Source of the DNA: Bacteroides sp.
GTDB taxonomy: Bacteria; Bacteroidota; Bacteroidia; Bacteroidales; SM23-62
Reading direction: 5' to 3'
Length of the DNA stretch: 5,765 nt
Assembly (NCBI GenBank): GCA_030589965.1
Contig: JAUUZM010000225.1
Location: forward strand, 1-5,765
Shown: one piece after another, positions 1 to 5,765 of the stretch
Layout of the letters: each line of letters starts with the position of its first letter
Numbering within the stretch: the stretch's first letter is position 1
Notes under the pieces: model-generated
What the model saw: only the letters and a program-made list of their open reading frames with translations
Told to the model about the DNA's origin: nothing
The model's database searches: none
Position numbers and translations under genes: made by a program

Positions 1-803
1 AGTACCTTGTTGATATCCGAAGCCAGGAGTGGAATAGAAAGAAAGAACATCAACTGAATAATCGATTCATATTGAATGAGGGTATATGCCAGTCCCAATA
101 GAAAGGCGGTAAAGAGCAGCACCACATGATAAGTTTTGGCCCATTGAACCCCCATCCGTACTACCAGTGTATATTTACCATTCACAGCGTCATTCTCATG
201 ATCTCTCATATTGTTTATGTTCAAAACCCCAACACTGAGCAGACCAATGGATGATGCAGGTAATAAGATACTTAGGTGAAACGACTGGGTATGCAGAAAA
301 TACGTGCCGGCCACACCCATAATTCCGAAATAGATGAAAACCATAATGTCACCCAGGCCTACATATCCATAAGGTCGGCTGCCGATGGTGTATTTTATCG
401 CCGCAAAAATGGCTGAAAAACCCAGCAGGAAAAATACAGCATACGAAGGGAGTTTTGAAGCACCCAGCCCCGACCAGATTAGCAATGATCCGGAAATAAA
501 GCTGAGTAAAACAAAAAGAAGGATCATCATTTTTATCTGCCTGCGGCTGACAAGTCCGGATTGGGTAACACGCATGGGACCCAGTCTGTTTGCATTATCC
601 GTTCCTTTTTTCGCATCCCCGTAATCGTTGGCCAGGTTAGAAAGTATCTGAAGGAATACGGTGGTCAGAGTACCGAAAACCAGCACTCCCCACTTGAACT
701 TCTGATCTGCATATCCCAGGAAACTTCCCAGCAGTGTTGCAGATAGGGCCAGTGGAAGGGTGCGTAAACGAAATGCTTTTAACCAGATGATACCAACTCT
801 CAT
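1..803 (-). CDS. menA: 1,4-dihydroxy-2-naphthoate polyprenyltransferase MenA (3' end cut by window edge)
   Basis: This is an integral membrane UbiA-family prenyltransferase. It transfers a polyprenyl chain from its diphosphate onto DHNA to give demethylmenaquinone. Reading from the ATG at 803, 267 codons stay open to the left edge; a full MenA is about 300 residues, so the last few dozen are missing. The first Asp-rich motif is NDYGD (residues 59-63), followed by KKGTDNANRLGP. The second is NNMRDHEND (197-205), followed by NGKYTLVVRMG; both closely match E. coli MenA and bind the Mg-diphosphate. About eight hydrophobic segments are visible (around 15-31, 38-56, 92-110, 119-136, 147-168, 177-196, 227-243 and 248-260). 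The start is secure because an in-frame TAG lies five codons upstream and the N-terminal LKAFRLRTLPLAL is family-typical. The gene follows menB after 37 nt, with no Shine-Dalgarno. Family and step are very well supported. Confidence 0.96.
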   Translation of the reverse strand, partial: MRVGIIWLKAFRLRTLPLALSATLLGSFLGYADQKFKWGVLVFGTLTTVFLQILSNLANDYGDAKKGTDNANRLGPMRVTQSGLVSRRQIKMMILLFVLLSFISGSLLIWSGLGASKLPSYAVFFLLGFSAIFAAIKYTIGSRPYGYVGLGDIMVFIYFGIMGVAGTYFLHTQSFHLSILLPASSIGLLSVGVLNINNMRDHENDAVNGKYTLVVRMGVQWAKTYHVVLLFTAFLLGLAYTLIQYESIIQLMFFLSIPLLASDINKV

Positions 804-840
804 AGTTGGACAAAACTAATCATTTCGTTTGAATCTATGG

Positions 841-1662
841 TCAGGGGAGTTTCGGAAACTTATCCCAGTCCGGTTTACGTTTCTCCAGAAAAGCCTCCTT
901 GCCTTCCTTTGCCTCATCACTCATATAATACAGCATGGTGGCATTGCCGGCGAGTTCTTGTATTCCTGCCTGTCCGTCCAGTTCCGCGTTAAGTCCAGCT
1001 TTTATCATACGAAGGGCAATGGGACTGTGCTGCATGATTTTATTACACCATTCAACGCATATGTCCTCCAACTGTTTGAGTGGGACCACCTTATTTACCA
1101 TTCCCATTTCAAGAGCTTCCACAGCCGTGTACTGTTCGCATAAGAACCAAATTTCCCTGGCCTTTTTCTGTCCCACATGCCTTGCAAGAAACGAGGATCC
1201 AAATCCTGCATCAAAACTGCCTACTTTCGGACCAGTCTGTCCGAACCTGGCATTTTCAGAAGCAATGGTGAGATCACAAATGACATGCAATACATGTCCC
1301 CCACCAATAGCATAACCATTGACCATGGCAATTACAGGTTTGGGAAGGCTTCGGATCTGTCTCTGAACATCCAGTATATTCAGCCTTGGAACCCCATCTT
1401 TTCCTACATATCCAGCAAAACTTTTCATGTTCTGGTCACCCCCACTGCAAAATGCTTTGTCTCCTTCTCCGGTTAATACGACCACCCTGACATCCGTCAT
1501 TTCTCTGCAGGAGACCAAAGCCTCACTCATTTCTTTCGTTGTGTCGGGTGTAAAGGCATTATGGTAACGGGGGCGGTTTATGGTGATCCTGGCAATCCCT
1601 TCAAAAAAATCAAACCTGATGTCCTCATACTCCCGTATGGTCTTCCACTCTCTCTTTTGCAT
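841..1662 (-). CDS. menB: 1,4-dihydroxy-2-naphthoyl-CoA synthase MenB
   Basis: This crotonase-fold enzyme cyclises o-succinylbenzoyl-CoA to DHNA-CoA by a Dieckmann-type (Claisen) condensation in the cytosol. The 273-residue length is normal for the family. Visible landmarks are the oxyanion-hole region FCSGGDQN (71-78), the glycine-rich [11 protein letters not shown] (115-125), and the active-site stretch [10 protein letters not shown] (142-151). That stretch includes Ser149 and Asp151, equivalent to M. tuberculosis Ser190 and Asp192. Tyr246 in YYMSDEA matches the C-terminal catalytic tyrosine, and the ending [13 protein letters not shown] is typical. Gly144 stands where the M. tuberculosis-type enzyme has Asp185; from family knowledge this marks the bicarbonate-dependent class, as in E. 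coli. The ATG lies 3 nt after the menD stop, so translation is probably coupled. MenE, which makes the substrate, is not in the window. Confidence 0.98.
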   Translation of the reverse strand: MQKREWKTIREYEDIRFDFFEGIARITINRPRYHNAFTPDTTKEMSEALVSCREMTDVRVVVLTGEGDKAFCSGGDQNMKSFAGYVGKDGVPRLNILDVQRQIRSLPKPVIAMVNGYAIGGGHVLHVICDLTIASENARFGQTGPKVGSFDAGFGSSFLARHVGQKKAREIWFLCEQYTAVEALEMGMVNKVVPLKQLEDICVEWCNKIMQHSPIALRMIKAGLNAELDGQAGIQELAGNATMLYYMSDEAKEGKEAFLEKRKPDWDKFPKLP

Positions 1663-1665
1663 GAT

Positions 1666-3294
1666 TCACTTACGATTATGGGTTAGAAAGTCCTTAAAGA
1701 TACGACTATTTTCACGGCTTGAAGTATCCACTTCAAGGATGGATATGCCCAAACCAGGCCGAAACAGAGCCCTTAGCTTTTCTTCCAGTTCCTCCATGCT
1801 CGCAGCTTTCTGGGTACTTCTGCCATATGCCTGTGCAAGCAATTCAATAGATACCGGATGATGGGTAACAGAATACTCTTCAAAGAATTCCATTTTCGCC
1901 GCACCTTTAAGTAATCTGAATATCCCACCACCTCCATCATTAAGTACAATGATTTTCAGGTTGGAGGGAAAATTCTTGTTCCATAGTGCATTCGAATCGT
2001 ATGTAAAACTCAGATCACCAAGCAAAAGTACATGCAGCTTATCCGAGGCCATGGCTGCTCCCACAGCTGTAGAAACAACACCATCAATACCTGAGGTACC
2101 GCGATTTGAAAAATATCTAAGATCCTGACGTAAGGGAAGCAATTGAGAATACCTTATTGTAGAACTGTTACCAAGATGTACTATCGCATTTGCCGGTATG
2201 TTCTCTATTGTCAGGGAAATGGACGTCAGATTAGCAAATTCAGCATTTTTCAGGAAGTCGACTGCCCTGGAAAGGGATCTGTTCTCTATCTCCTTCCATT
2301 TTTGAAGAAAGTTGTTTTCGGTTTTCGTAGAACTATCTGCAGGATCAGGAAATAATTTCCCGAGTCTTTCCACCCTATTATCATTCAACTGAATTGGTTC
2401 AGAATGGTTAATATTCTGGAGGAATAATTTCAAACGTTTGGAGACTACCTGTCCCCCAAAAGCAATTACATACTCCGGTGCCAGGGCTGTTAGCTCTGCC
2501 TCCGAGGCAGATGAGATGAGTAGATCCGGATTTGAGATGAAATTACCGGAAGGCATATTGGCAATATTCTCTGCTAGCACGACAAGCTGTCTTGTTTTAG
2601 AAAGCTCATTCAATAGGATTTCCATTTCCGGATCTTCTCTACCCATACCAGCCAGGACCATAATTTTTGATGTATGTGGTATATCGATCGAGTTATCTGA
2701 TTTTAATTTCACCTTTTCGATACCTCTGCCCTTGCCAGACCAATGAATTATAGATGCCGGCAATTCCTGGTACAGTGGCTCCTCCAGCAGCATGTTAAAA
2801 TGAACAGGTCCACAGGGCACATTGATTGCGTCTTTAATTCCTTGTTCAACAAGATCCAGCGTTTCCCTAAGTTCATTTTTACTTTTATAGGTGCCAGGAA
2901 TATCATAGAATCCCTTTGAATTTCCAATAAAGGGTTCATGCTGGTTAATTATCTGGTTATTAAATTGCGGTAGATTTTCACTGGGACGGTCAGCTGTAAT
3001 TACGATAAGAGGTATACCCAGGTAAAAGGCTTCCGTAATGGCGGGTGCCAGATTCATAACGGCTGTGCCGGATGTTGTAACAATCACAACCGGCTGCTGC
3101 ATCTCCTGCGAAATACCTAATGCCACATACCCCGCAGATCGTTCATCCACAATACTGTAACACTGAAAAGCATCATTTCCTGTAAAAAGCTGGATCAGAG
3201 GGGCATTTCGGCTTCCCGGAGAAATAATTACATGATGGACTCCAAAGCTTTCCATTAAGGGTCCAAGCTCAGCGATATGTTGAAGGTGATGCAT
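1666..3294 (-). CDS. menD: SEPHCHC synthase MenD (thiamine-diphosphate enzyme)
   Basis: MenD decarboxylates 2-oxoglutarate on thiamine diphosphate and adds the resulting succinic semialdehyde unit to isochorismate. The product is 2-succinyl-5-enolpyruvyl-6-hydroxy-3-cyclohexene-1-carboxylate (SEPHCHC). At 542 residues it is slightly shorter than E. coli MenD (556). The pyrimidine-binding half carries ISPGSRNAPL (24-33), DERSAGYVALG with the catalytic Glu51 (E. coli Glu55), TSGTA (74-78) and TADRP (100-104). The cofactor diphosphate half carries NRGTSGIDGVVSTAVG (397-412) and the metal motif GDLSFTYDSNAL (426-437), which ends in LNDGGGGIF (451-459). At the position of the E. coli metal ligand Asn469 this protein has Asp453. 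The ATG lies 17 nt after the menF stop and has no Shine-Dalgarno; the SPGSRN motif starts about residue 25, as expected. The gene sits between menF, which supplies its substrate, and menB. Confidence 0.98.
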   Translation of the reverse strand: MHHLQHIAELGPLMESFGVHHVIISPGSRNAPLIQLFTGNDAFQCYSIVDERSAGYVALGISQEMQQPVVIVTTSGTAVMNLAPAITEAFYLGIPLIVITADRPSENLPQFNNQIINQHEPFIGNSKGFYDIPGTYKSKNELRETLDLVEQGIKDAINVPCGPVHFNMLLEEPLYQELPASIIHWSGKGRGIEKVKLKSDNSIDIPHTSKIMVLAGMGREDPEMEILLNELSKTRQLVVLAENIANMPSGNFISNPDLLISSASEAELTALAPEYVIAFGGQVVSKRLKLFLQNINHSEPIQLNDNRVERLGKLFPDPADSSTKTENNFLQKWKEIENRSLSRAVDFLKNAEFANLTSISLTIENIPANAIVHLGNSSTIRYSQLLPLRQDLRYFSNRGTSGIDGVVSTAVGAAMASDKLHVLLLGDLSFTYDSNALWNKNFPSNLKIIVLNDGGGGIFRLLKGAAKMEFFEEYSVTHHPVSIELLAQAYGRSTQKAASMEELEEKLRALFRPGLGISILEVDTSSRENSRIFKDFLTHNRK

Positions 3295-3311
3295 CCGGAG
3301 GATCAGGATCT

Positions 3312-4430
3312 TTAGTGAATGTGGGTATTTATGATATTAAACAGGCCATCCGCCTTTAAGCAGGTTTCATCCCATTCTTCTTCCGGATCGGAATCCAGGG
3401 TAATGCCACCTCCGATGTATAGCAACAGGCTATCTGAACAGATCTTAAGGCATCGGAGATTCACAAAAAGATCAGTACTGTCATTCCTGTTTACCGGACC
3501 AAGAAAACCAGTATAGTAATCCCGTTTATGTGGTTCCAGCTGTTTGATAAAACGAATCGCATCATCTTTTGGCTGACCGGCTACAGCCGGTGTCGGATGC
3601 ATGGCCTCCACAAAATTCCATAATTGCCCGTTTGAGGTATCAAAGCCAAAGGAAAAATCAGTACGTAAATGAGCCAGGTTACCGGCTTGCTTCACATAGG
3701 GAGACGAGACCCGGTAGTCTCGTATTCCAAAGTCCCGCAACACATCATGAATATACCTTGTTACATATTCCTGTTCAAGTACCTCCTTAAGTGTCCACCT
3801 GTTCACATCCTGGTCTCTTTTTGTGTAAGGTCTGGTGCCCGCCAGGGATACTGTGGAGGCAATACCATCTCTTAACCTCATAAGAGGTTCAGGGGATGCT
3901 CCCATCCAAAAATGTTCATCTCTTTTAAATAGGTAAACAAAAGAATTTGGATGCTTGCTGCAGAGAGTCTGGTATATTTTTGGAATAACAGAAATATGAT
4001 CACCCTCTATTACCTTGATGCGTGAAAGGACAGCCTTTTGAAATGTTCCGGTAGAAATTGATTTTTTAATGGTTTCTACCTGTTCCATATAGGCATCCTT
4101 TTCGGTCACAACAGGTGGCTCTGAAACCAATGGCCTCTGGGGTCTAGGTTCTATACCTTCAACGATTTTAATCTGCTCCCTTGTAATCTGGTCGGATTCT
4201 ATCAGCAAATCAGGTTTTACCTCGATATAAGAGGCAGCATTGCTGGCATCAAAAGGAGCCATAATAAACCCGGTTTCAGTAGATATATCCTTAATTGAAT
4301 TCCAATGATTATACTTCTGGCTGGTTTGAACATATGTGATTGAATTCTCCTGCTGGGGAAATCGAAAAGTCACAAAAGGTATGTTCTTTAATATGCAGTT
4401 GTTATGGATTTGTATCAGATACTCATTCAT
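3312..4430 (-). CDS. menF: isochorismate synthase MenF
   Basis: This chorismate-utilising (MST-fold) enzyme isomerises chorismate to isochorismate, the first committed step of the pathway. Of the 372 residues, the catalytic domain begins near residue 110. It carries FQKAVLSR with the general base Lys132 (E. coli MenF Lys190, EntC Lys147). GASPE holds the general acid Glu181 (MenF Glu240, EntC Glu197). LAGTRP (197-201), MHPTPAVAGQP (277-287), GFLGPVN (308-314) and GGGITLDSDPEEEWDE (340-355) follow. Glu219 and the EEWDE acidic residues are the likely Mg ligands. The active-site lysine argues for isochorismate synthase over anthranilate or aminodeoxychorismate synthase. The first roughly 100 residues are poorly conserved, and the protein is shorter than E. 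coli MenF (431). The ATG is 5 nt after the thioesterase stop, with a weak AAGGA about 9 nt upstream. An EntC-like siderophore role is unlikely beside menD and menB. Confidence 0.95.
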   Translation of the reverse strand: MNEYLIQIHNNCILKNIPFVTFRFPQQENSITYVQTSQKYNHWNSIKDISTETGFIMAPFDASNAASYIEVKPDLLIESDQITREQIKIVEGIEPRPQRPLVSEPPVVTEKDAYMEQVETIKKSISTGTFQKAVLSRIKVIEGDHISVIPKIYQTLCSKHPNSFVYLFKRDEHFWMGASPEPLMRLRDGIASTVSLAGTRPYTKRDQDVNRWTLKEVLEQEYVTRYIHDVLRDFGIRDYRVSSPYVKQAGNLAHLRTDFSFGFDTSNGQLWNFVEAMHPTPAVAGQPKDDAIRFIKQLEPHKRDYYTGFLGPVNRNDSTDLFVNLRCLKICSDSLLLYIGGGITLDSDPEEEWDETCLKADGLFNIINTHIH

Positions 4431-4435
4431 CTTAT

Positions 4436-4858
4436 TTATTCCTTTCTTCCATCCTGCTTTCTGGGGCTGATGCTATTTGTCACACGGCTGATTGAGACCA
4501 GGTTTCCGGCATCATCTTTAATTTCAACATCCCAGATATGTTTTCTATCCTTTTTTATAATGATTCTGGCAACCGCGTACAATATTCCTGTCCTGGCCGG
4601 GAATAAATGCTGGCTGTTTACTGCCGAGCCATATGTATTAAACTTTTCAGGATCCACCAGGAGAAATGATCCCACACTTCCAACCGTCTCTGCAAGTGAT
4701 ATGAGAGCTCCTCCGTGTACAACTCCCATGGGCTGATACAAGTCAGGGGTTATCTTCATTTCTGCCTCCACACTGGAATCTGAAATACCTGTGAATTCTA
4801 TATTCAAGAGGTCAATCAGAGTACCTTTGCAGAGTTTATTTAATTCATCAATGGTCAT
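4436..4858 (-). CDS. menI: hotdog-fold thioesterase, probable DHNA-CoA thioesterase (MenI-like)
   Basis: This is a 140-residue single hotdog-domain acyl-CoA thioesterase of the PaaI/YdiI type. It probably hydrolyses DHNA-CoA to free DHNA, the step between MenB and MenA. The core is QPMGVVHGGALISLAETVGS (42-61), which aligns without gaps to E. coli YdiI (MenI). Gln42, His48, Gly49 and the catalytic Glu57 correspond to YdiI Gln48, His54, Gly55 and Glu63. AVNSQH (79-84) with His84 matches YdiI EINANH around its His89. Later similarity includes HIWDVEIKDDAGNLVSISRVT (107-127). The tail (131-140) is highly charged and not conserved. The gene lies 34 nt after ubiE and 5 nt before menF, inside the pathway operon, which strengthens the MenI assignment. 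Family membership is nearly certain. The substrate is inferred from similarity plus location; a general PaaI-like thioesterase is the alternative. Confidence 0.88.
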   Translation of the reverse strand: MTIDELNKLCKGTLIDLLNIEFTGISDSSVEAEMKITPDLYQPMGVVHGGALISLAETVGSVGSFLLVDPEKFNTYGSAVNSQHLFPARTGILYAVARIIIKKDRKHIWDVEIKDDAGNLVSISRVTNSISPRKQDGRKE

Positions 4859-4892
4859 GGCCGAATCAAGACATTAAATATACACAATCAAA

Positions 4893-5627
4893 TCATTTTT
4901 TTTCAGCAATAATCAACATGACTGAGCCCAAAAACAATGGTTCTCCTTTAATCACATGCATTCCCGCGACTTTAAGAATATTTCCCATCTGTTCTATGGT
5001 ATAATAATTTTGGGAAGACTTTGCCAAATATTTGTATGCTTTCATATTACCGGAAACCAGTCCCCCTAAATAAGGCAGGATGAATTGCAGGTAGAATGAA
5101 TTGACCACTCTCCATACAGCATTTGCCGGCCGACTGCTTTCCAGTATAAGCAGTTTACCACCAGGACGCAGTACCCTGATCATTTCGGATAGGTGAACAC
5201 CGGCTTTTGAGTTCTCATAAACCAGATTCCTGATACCAAAAGTAATTCCAATGGCATCAAAGGAATCATTTTCAAACGGCATATTCCCTACATCCCCTTC
5301 AATGAAATCAATATCAGGCATACCGGGATTTTGCTTTCTGATTTCAAGCTTCTTCCGTTCTGCAACATCAAGCATTTCCCTGCTAAAATCATAACCCACA
5401 AGAGAAATGGATCCTGTGGCCCTGCCAGCCAGTTCAAAGATGAAATCCCCGGTACCGGTACAAACATCAAGCACCCTGTCAGGTCCGTATTCAAGGCATT
5501 TTGCAACGGCCTTTTTTCTCCAGGAGACGTCTCTTCCAAAGGTAAATATTCGATTTACACGATCGTATGAGTTAAATATCTCGCTGTAAAATTCCCTTAA
5601 GGGATAATCTTCCATTGCTTTAGCCAT
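4893..5627 (-). CDS. ubiE: demethylmenaquinone methyltransferase (UbiE/MenG family)
   Basis: This class I SAM-dependent C-methyltransferase methylates demethylmenaquinone, the last step of the pathway. At 244 residues it is close to E. coli UbiE (251). The UbiE N-terminal signature is recognisable as YDRVNRIFTFGRDVSW (21-36), with Thr and Asp in place of the classical Ser and His. SAM-binding motif I is VLDVCTGTGD (52-61), followed by the acidic loop YDFSREML (79-86). FDAIGITFGIRNL (123-135) and RVLRPGGKLLILESS (151-165) match the second family signature, and YKYLAKS (199-205) is the conserved C-terminal stretch. The ATG at 5627 is the first in the open frame after the tRNA; residue 5 is a second possible start. 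It is the first gene of the cluster, 83 nt from the tRNA. Because the menaquinone genes follow, a ubiquinone role is unlikely. The last codons form an A8 run before TGA. Confidence 0.95.
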   Translation of the reverse strand: MAKAMEDYPLREFYSEIFNSYDRVNRIFTFGRDVSWRKKAVAKCLEYGPDRVLDVCTGTGDFIFELAGRATGSISLVGYDFSREMLDVAERKKLEIRKQNPGMPDIDFIEGDVGNMPFENDSFDAIGITFGIRNLVYENSKAGVHLSEMIRVLRPGGKLLILESSRPANAVWRVVNSFYLQFILPYLGGLVSGNMKAYKYLAKSSQNYYTIEQMGNILKVAGMHVIKGEPLFLGSVMLIIAEKK

Positions 5628-5685
5628 TAATCATTCAATAAATGTCTACATTTTCTTACCATATGCCAGAACAGCAGAGGGACTG

Positions 5686-5693
5686 CAAATGTA
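5686..5693 (-). promoter_or_regulatory. putative Bacteroidota-type -7 promoter box for the ubiE-men operon
   Basis: The minus strand reads TACATTTG, a perfect match to the Bacteroidota sigma-factor -7 consensus TAnnTTTG. It lies in the 83-nt gap between the tRNA-Gly and ubiE. Transcription starting about 7 nt downstream would leave a leader of roughly 50 nt before the ubiE ATG. No clear TTTG -33 element sits at the usual spacing, which would place it at the tRNA 3' end. The site is therefore plausible but unproven; co-transcription with the tRNA is the alternative. Confidence 0.4.
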
Positions 5694-5710
5694 ACAGAAT
5701 TTCAAAAATG

Positions 5711-5765
5711 AGCGGGAAAGGAGATTCGAACTCCCGACCCTCAGCTTGGGAAGCTGATGCTCTAC
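5711..5765 (-). tRNA. tRNA-Gly, anticodon CCC (5' part cut by window edge)
   Basis: On the minus strand the last 55 nt fold as the 3' three quarters of a tRNA. The D-arm remnant GTAGAGC is followed by the anticodon stem TCAGC/GCTGA enclosing the loop TTCCCAA (anticodon CCC, reading GGG). The variable region is GGGTC. The T arm is GGGAG-TTCGAAT-CTCCT, then the acceptor strand TTCCCGC and discriminator T73, as usual in bacterial tRNA-Gly. The anticodon arm resembles that of E. coli glyU. The next bases read CATT, so the 3' CCA is not genome-encoded and must be added after transcription. The 5' acceptor strand and half the D arm lie beyond the window. The gene is co-directional with the men cluster. 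Confidence 0.93.

Noticed and set aside
385..746. Plus-strand open frames of 79 and 61 codons opposite menA
   Set aside because: The minus-strand frame here encodes the conserved MenA NDYGD region and membrane segments. The plus-strand products show no family features.
811..818. TAGTTTTG, another TAnnTTTG match just before menA
   Set aside because: A start 7 nt downstream would fall on the menA ATG itself and give a leaderless message, and no TTTG partner lies upstream. In such a short, AT-rich spacer a chance match is more likely.
829..1315. Plus-strand open frames of 104 and 126 codons opposite menB
   Set aside because: They lie wholly or almost wholly antisense to a fully conserved menB, have no recognisable domain and no ribosome-binding site, and look like shadow frames.
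3297..3516. GGAGG on the plus strand followed by an open frame from 3319 (65 codons)
   Set aside because: The GGAGG is about 17 nt from the ATG, too far for normal initiation. The frame is antisense to the conserved C-terminal part of menF and its product has no recognisable features.
4896..4903. A8 run at the end of ubiE as a programmed frameshift site
   Set aside because: It encodes the final lysines directly before the stop. A lysine-rich end coded by AAA is ordinary, and there is no conserved product in the other frame for a shift to reach.
5288..5589. Alternative frames on both strands inside ubiE (60 to 83 codons)
   Set aside because: They overlap the SAM-binding core of ubiE, which is clearly the coding frame, and none shows a domain or start signal.

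Overview
The window holds most of a menaquinone (vitamin K2) biosynthesis operon. Six protein genes lie on the minus strand, and a truncated tRNA-Gly gene sits upstream of them. In the direction of transcription (right to left) the order is tRNA-Gly(CCC), ubiE/menG, a MenI-like hotdog thioesterase, menF, menD, menB and menA. The menA gene is cut off by the left edge. Intergenic gaps within the cluster are 34, 5, 17, 3 and 37 nt, with no internal terminator that I can see, so a single polycistronic unit is likely.

The organism looks like a member of the Bacteroidota, perhaps the Bacteroidales/Marinilabiliales side, but this is an inference. The grounds are moderate-to-low GC, start codons mostly without a Shine-Dalgarno sequence, a perfect TAnnTTTG (-7 type) box between the tRNA and ubiE, a tRNA without an encoded CCA, and Bacteroidota-like wording in the MenB, MenD and UbiE motifs. 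A menaquinone-only respiratory chain would fit, making UbiE here the demethylmenaquinone methyltransferase.

The genes cover these pathway steps. MenF converts chorismate to isochorismate. MenD adds 2-oxoglutarate-derived succinic semialdehyde to give SEPHCHC. MenB closes the ring of o-succinylbenzoyl-CoA to 1,4-dihydroxy-2-naphthoyl-CoA (DHNA-CoA). The thioesterase probably releases DHNA. MenA prenylates it in the membrane, and UbiE/MenG methylates the product. MenH, MenC and MenE (SHCHC synthase, o-succinylbenzoate synthase, o-succinylbenzoyl-CoA ligase) are not in the window. They may lie downstream of menA or elsewhere.

No stretch over 300 bases lacks a gene. I saw no mobile element, CRISPR array, long repeat or phage-like gene. 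I did not find a previously undescribed system: this is a well-known pathway. The points worth checking are the MenI assignment, the gene order, an Asn-to-Asp change at a MenD metal-ligand position and the putative promoter.
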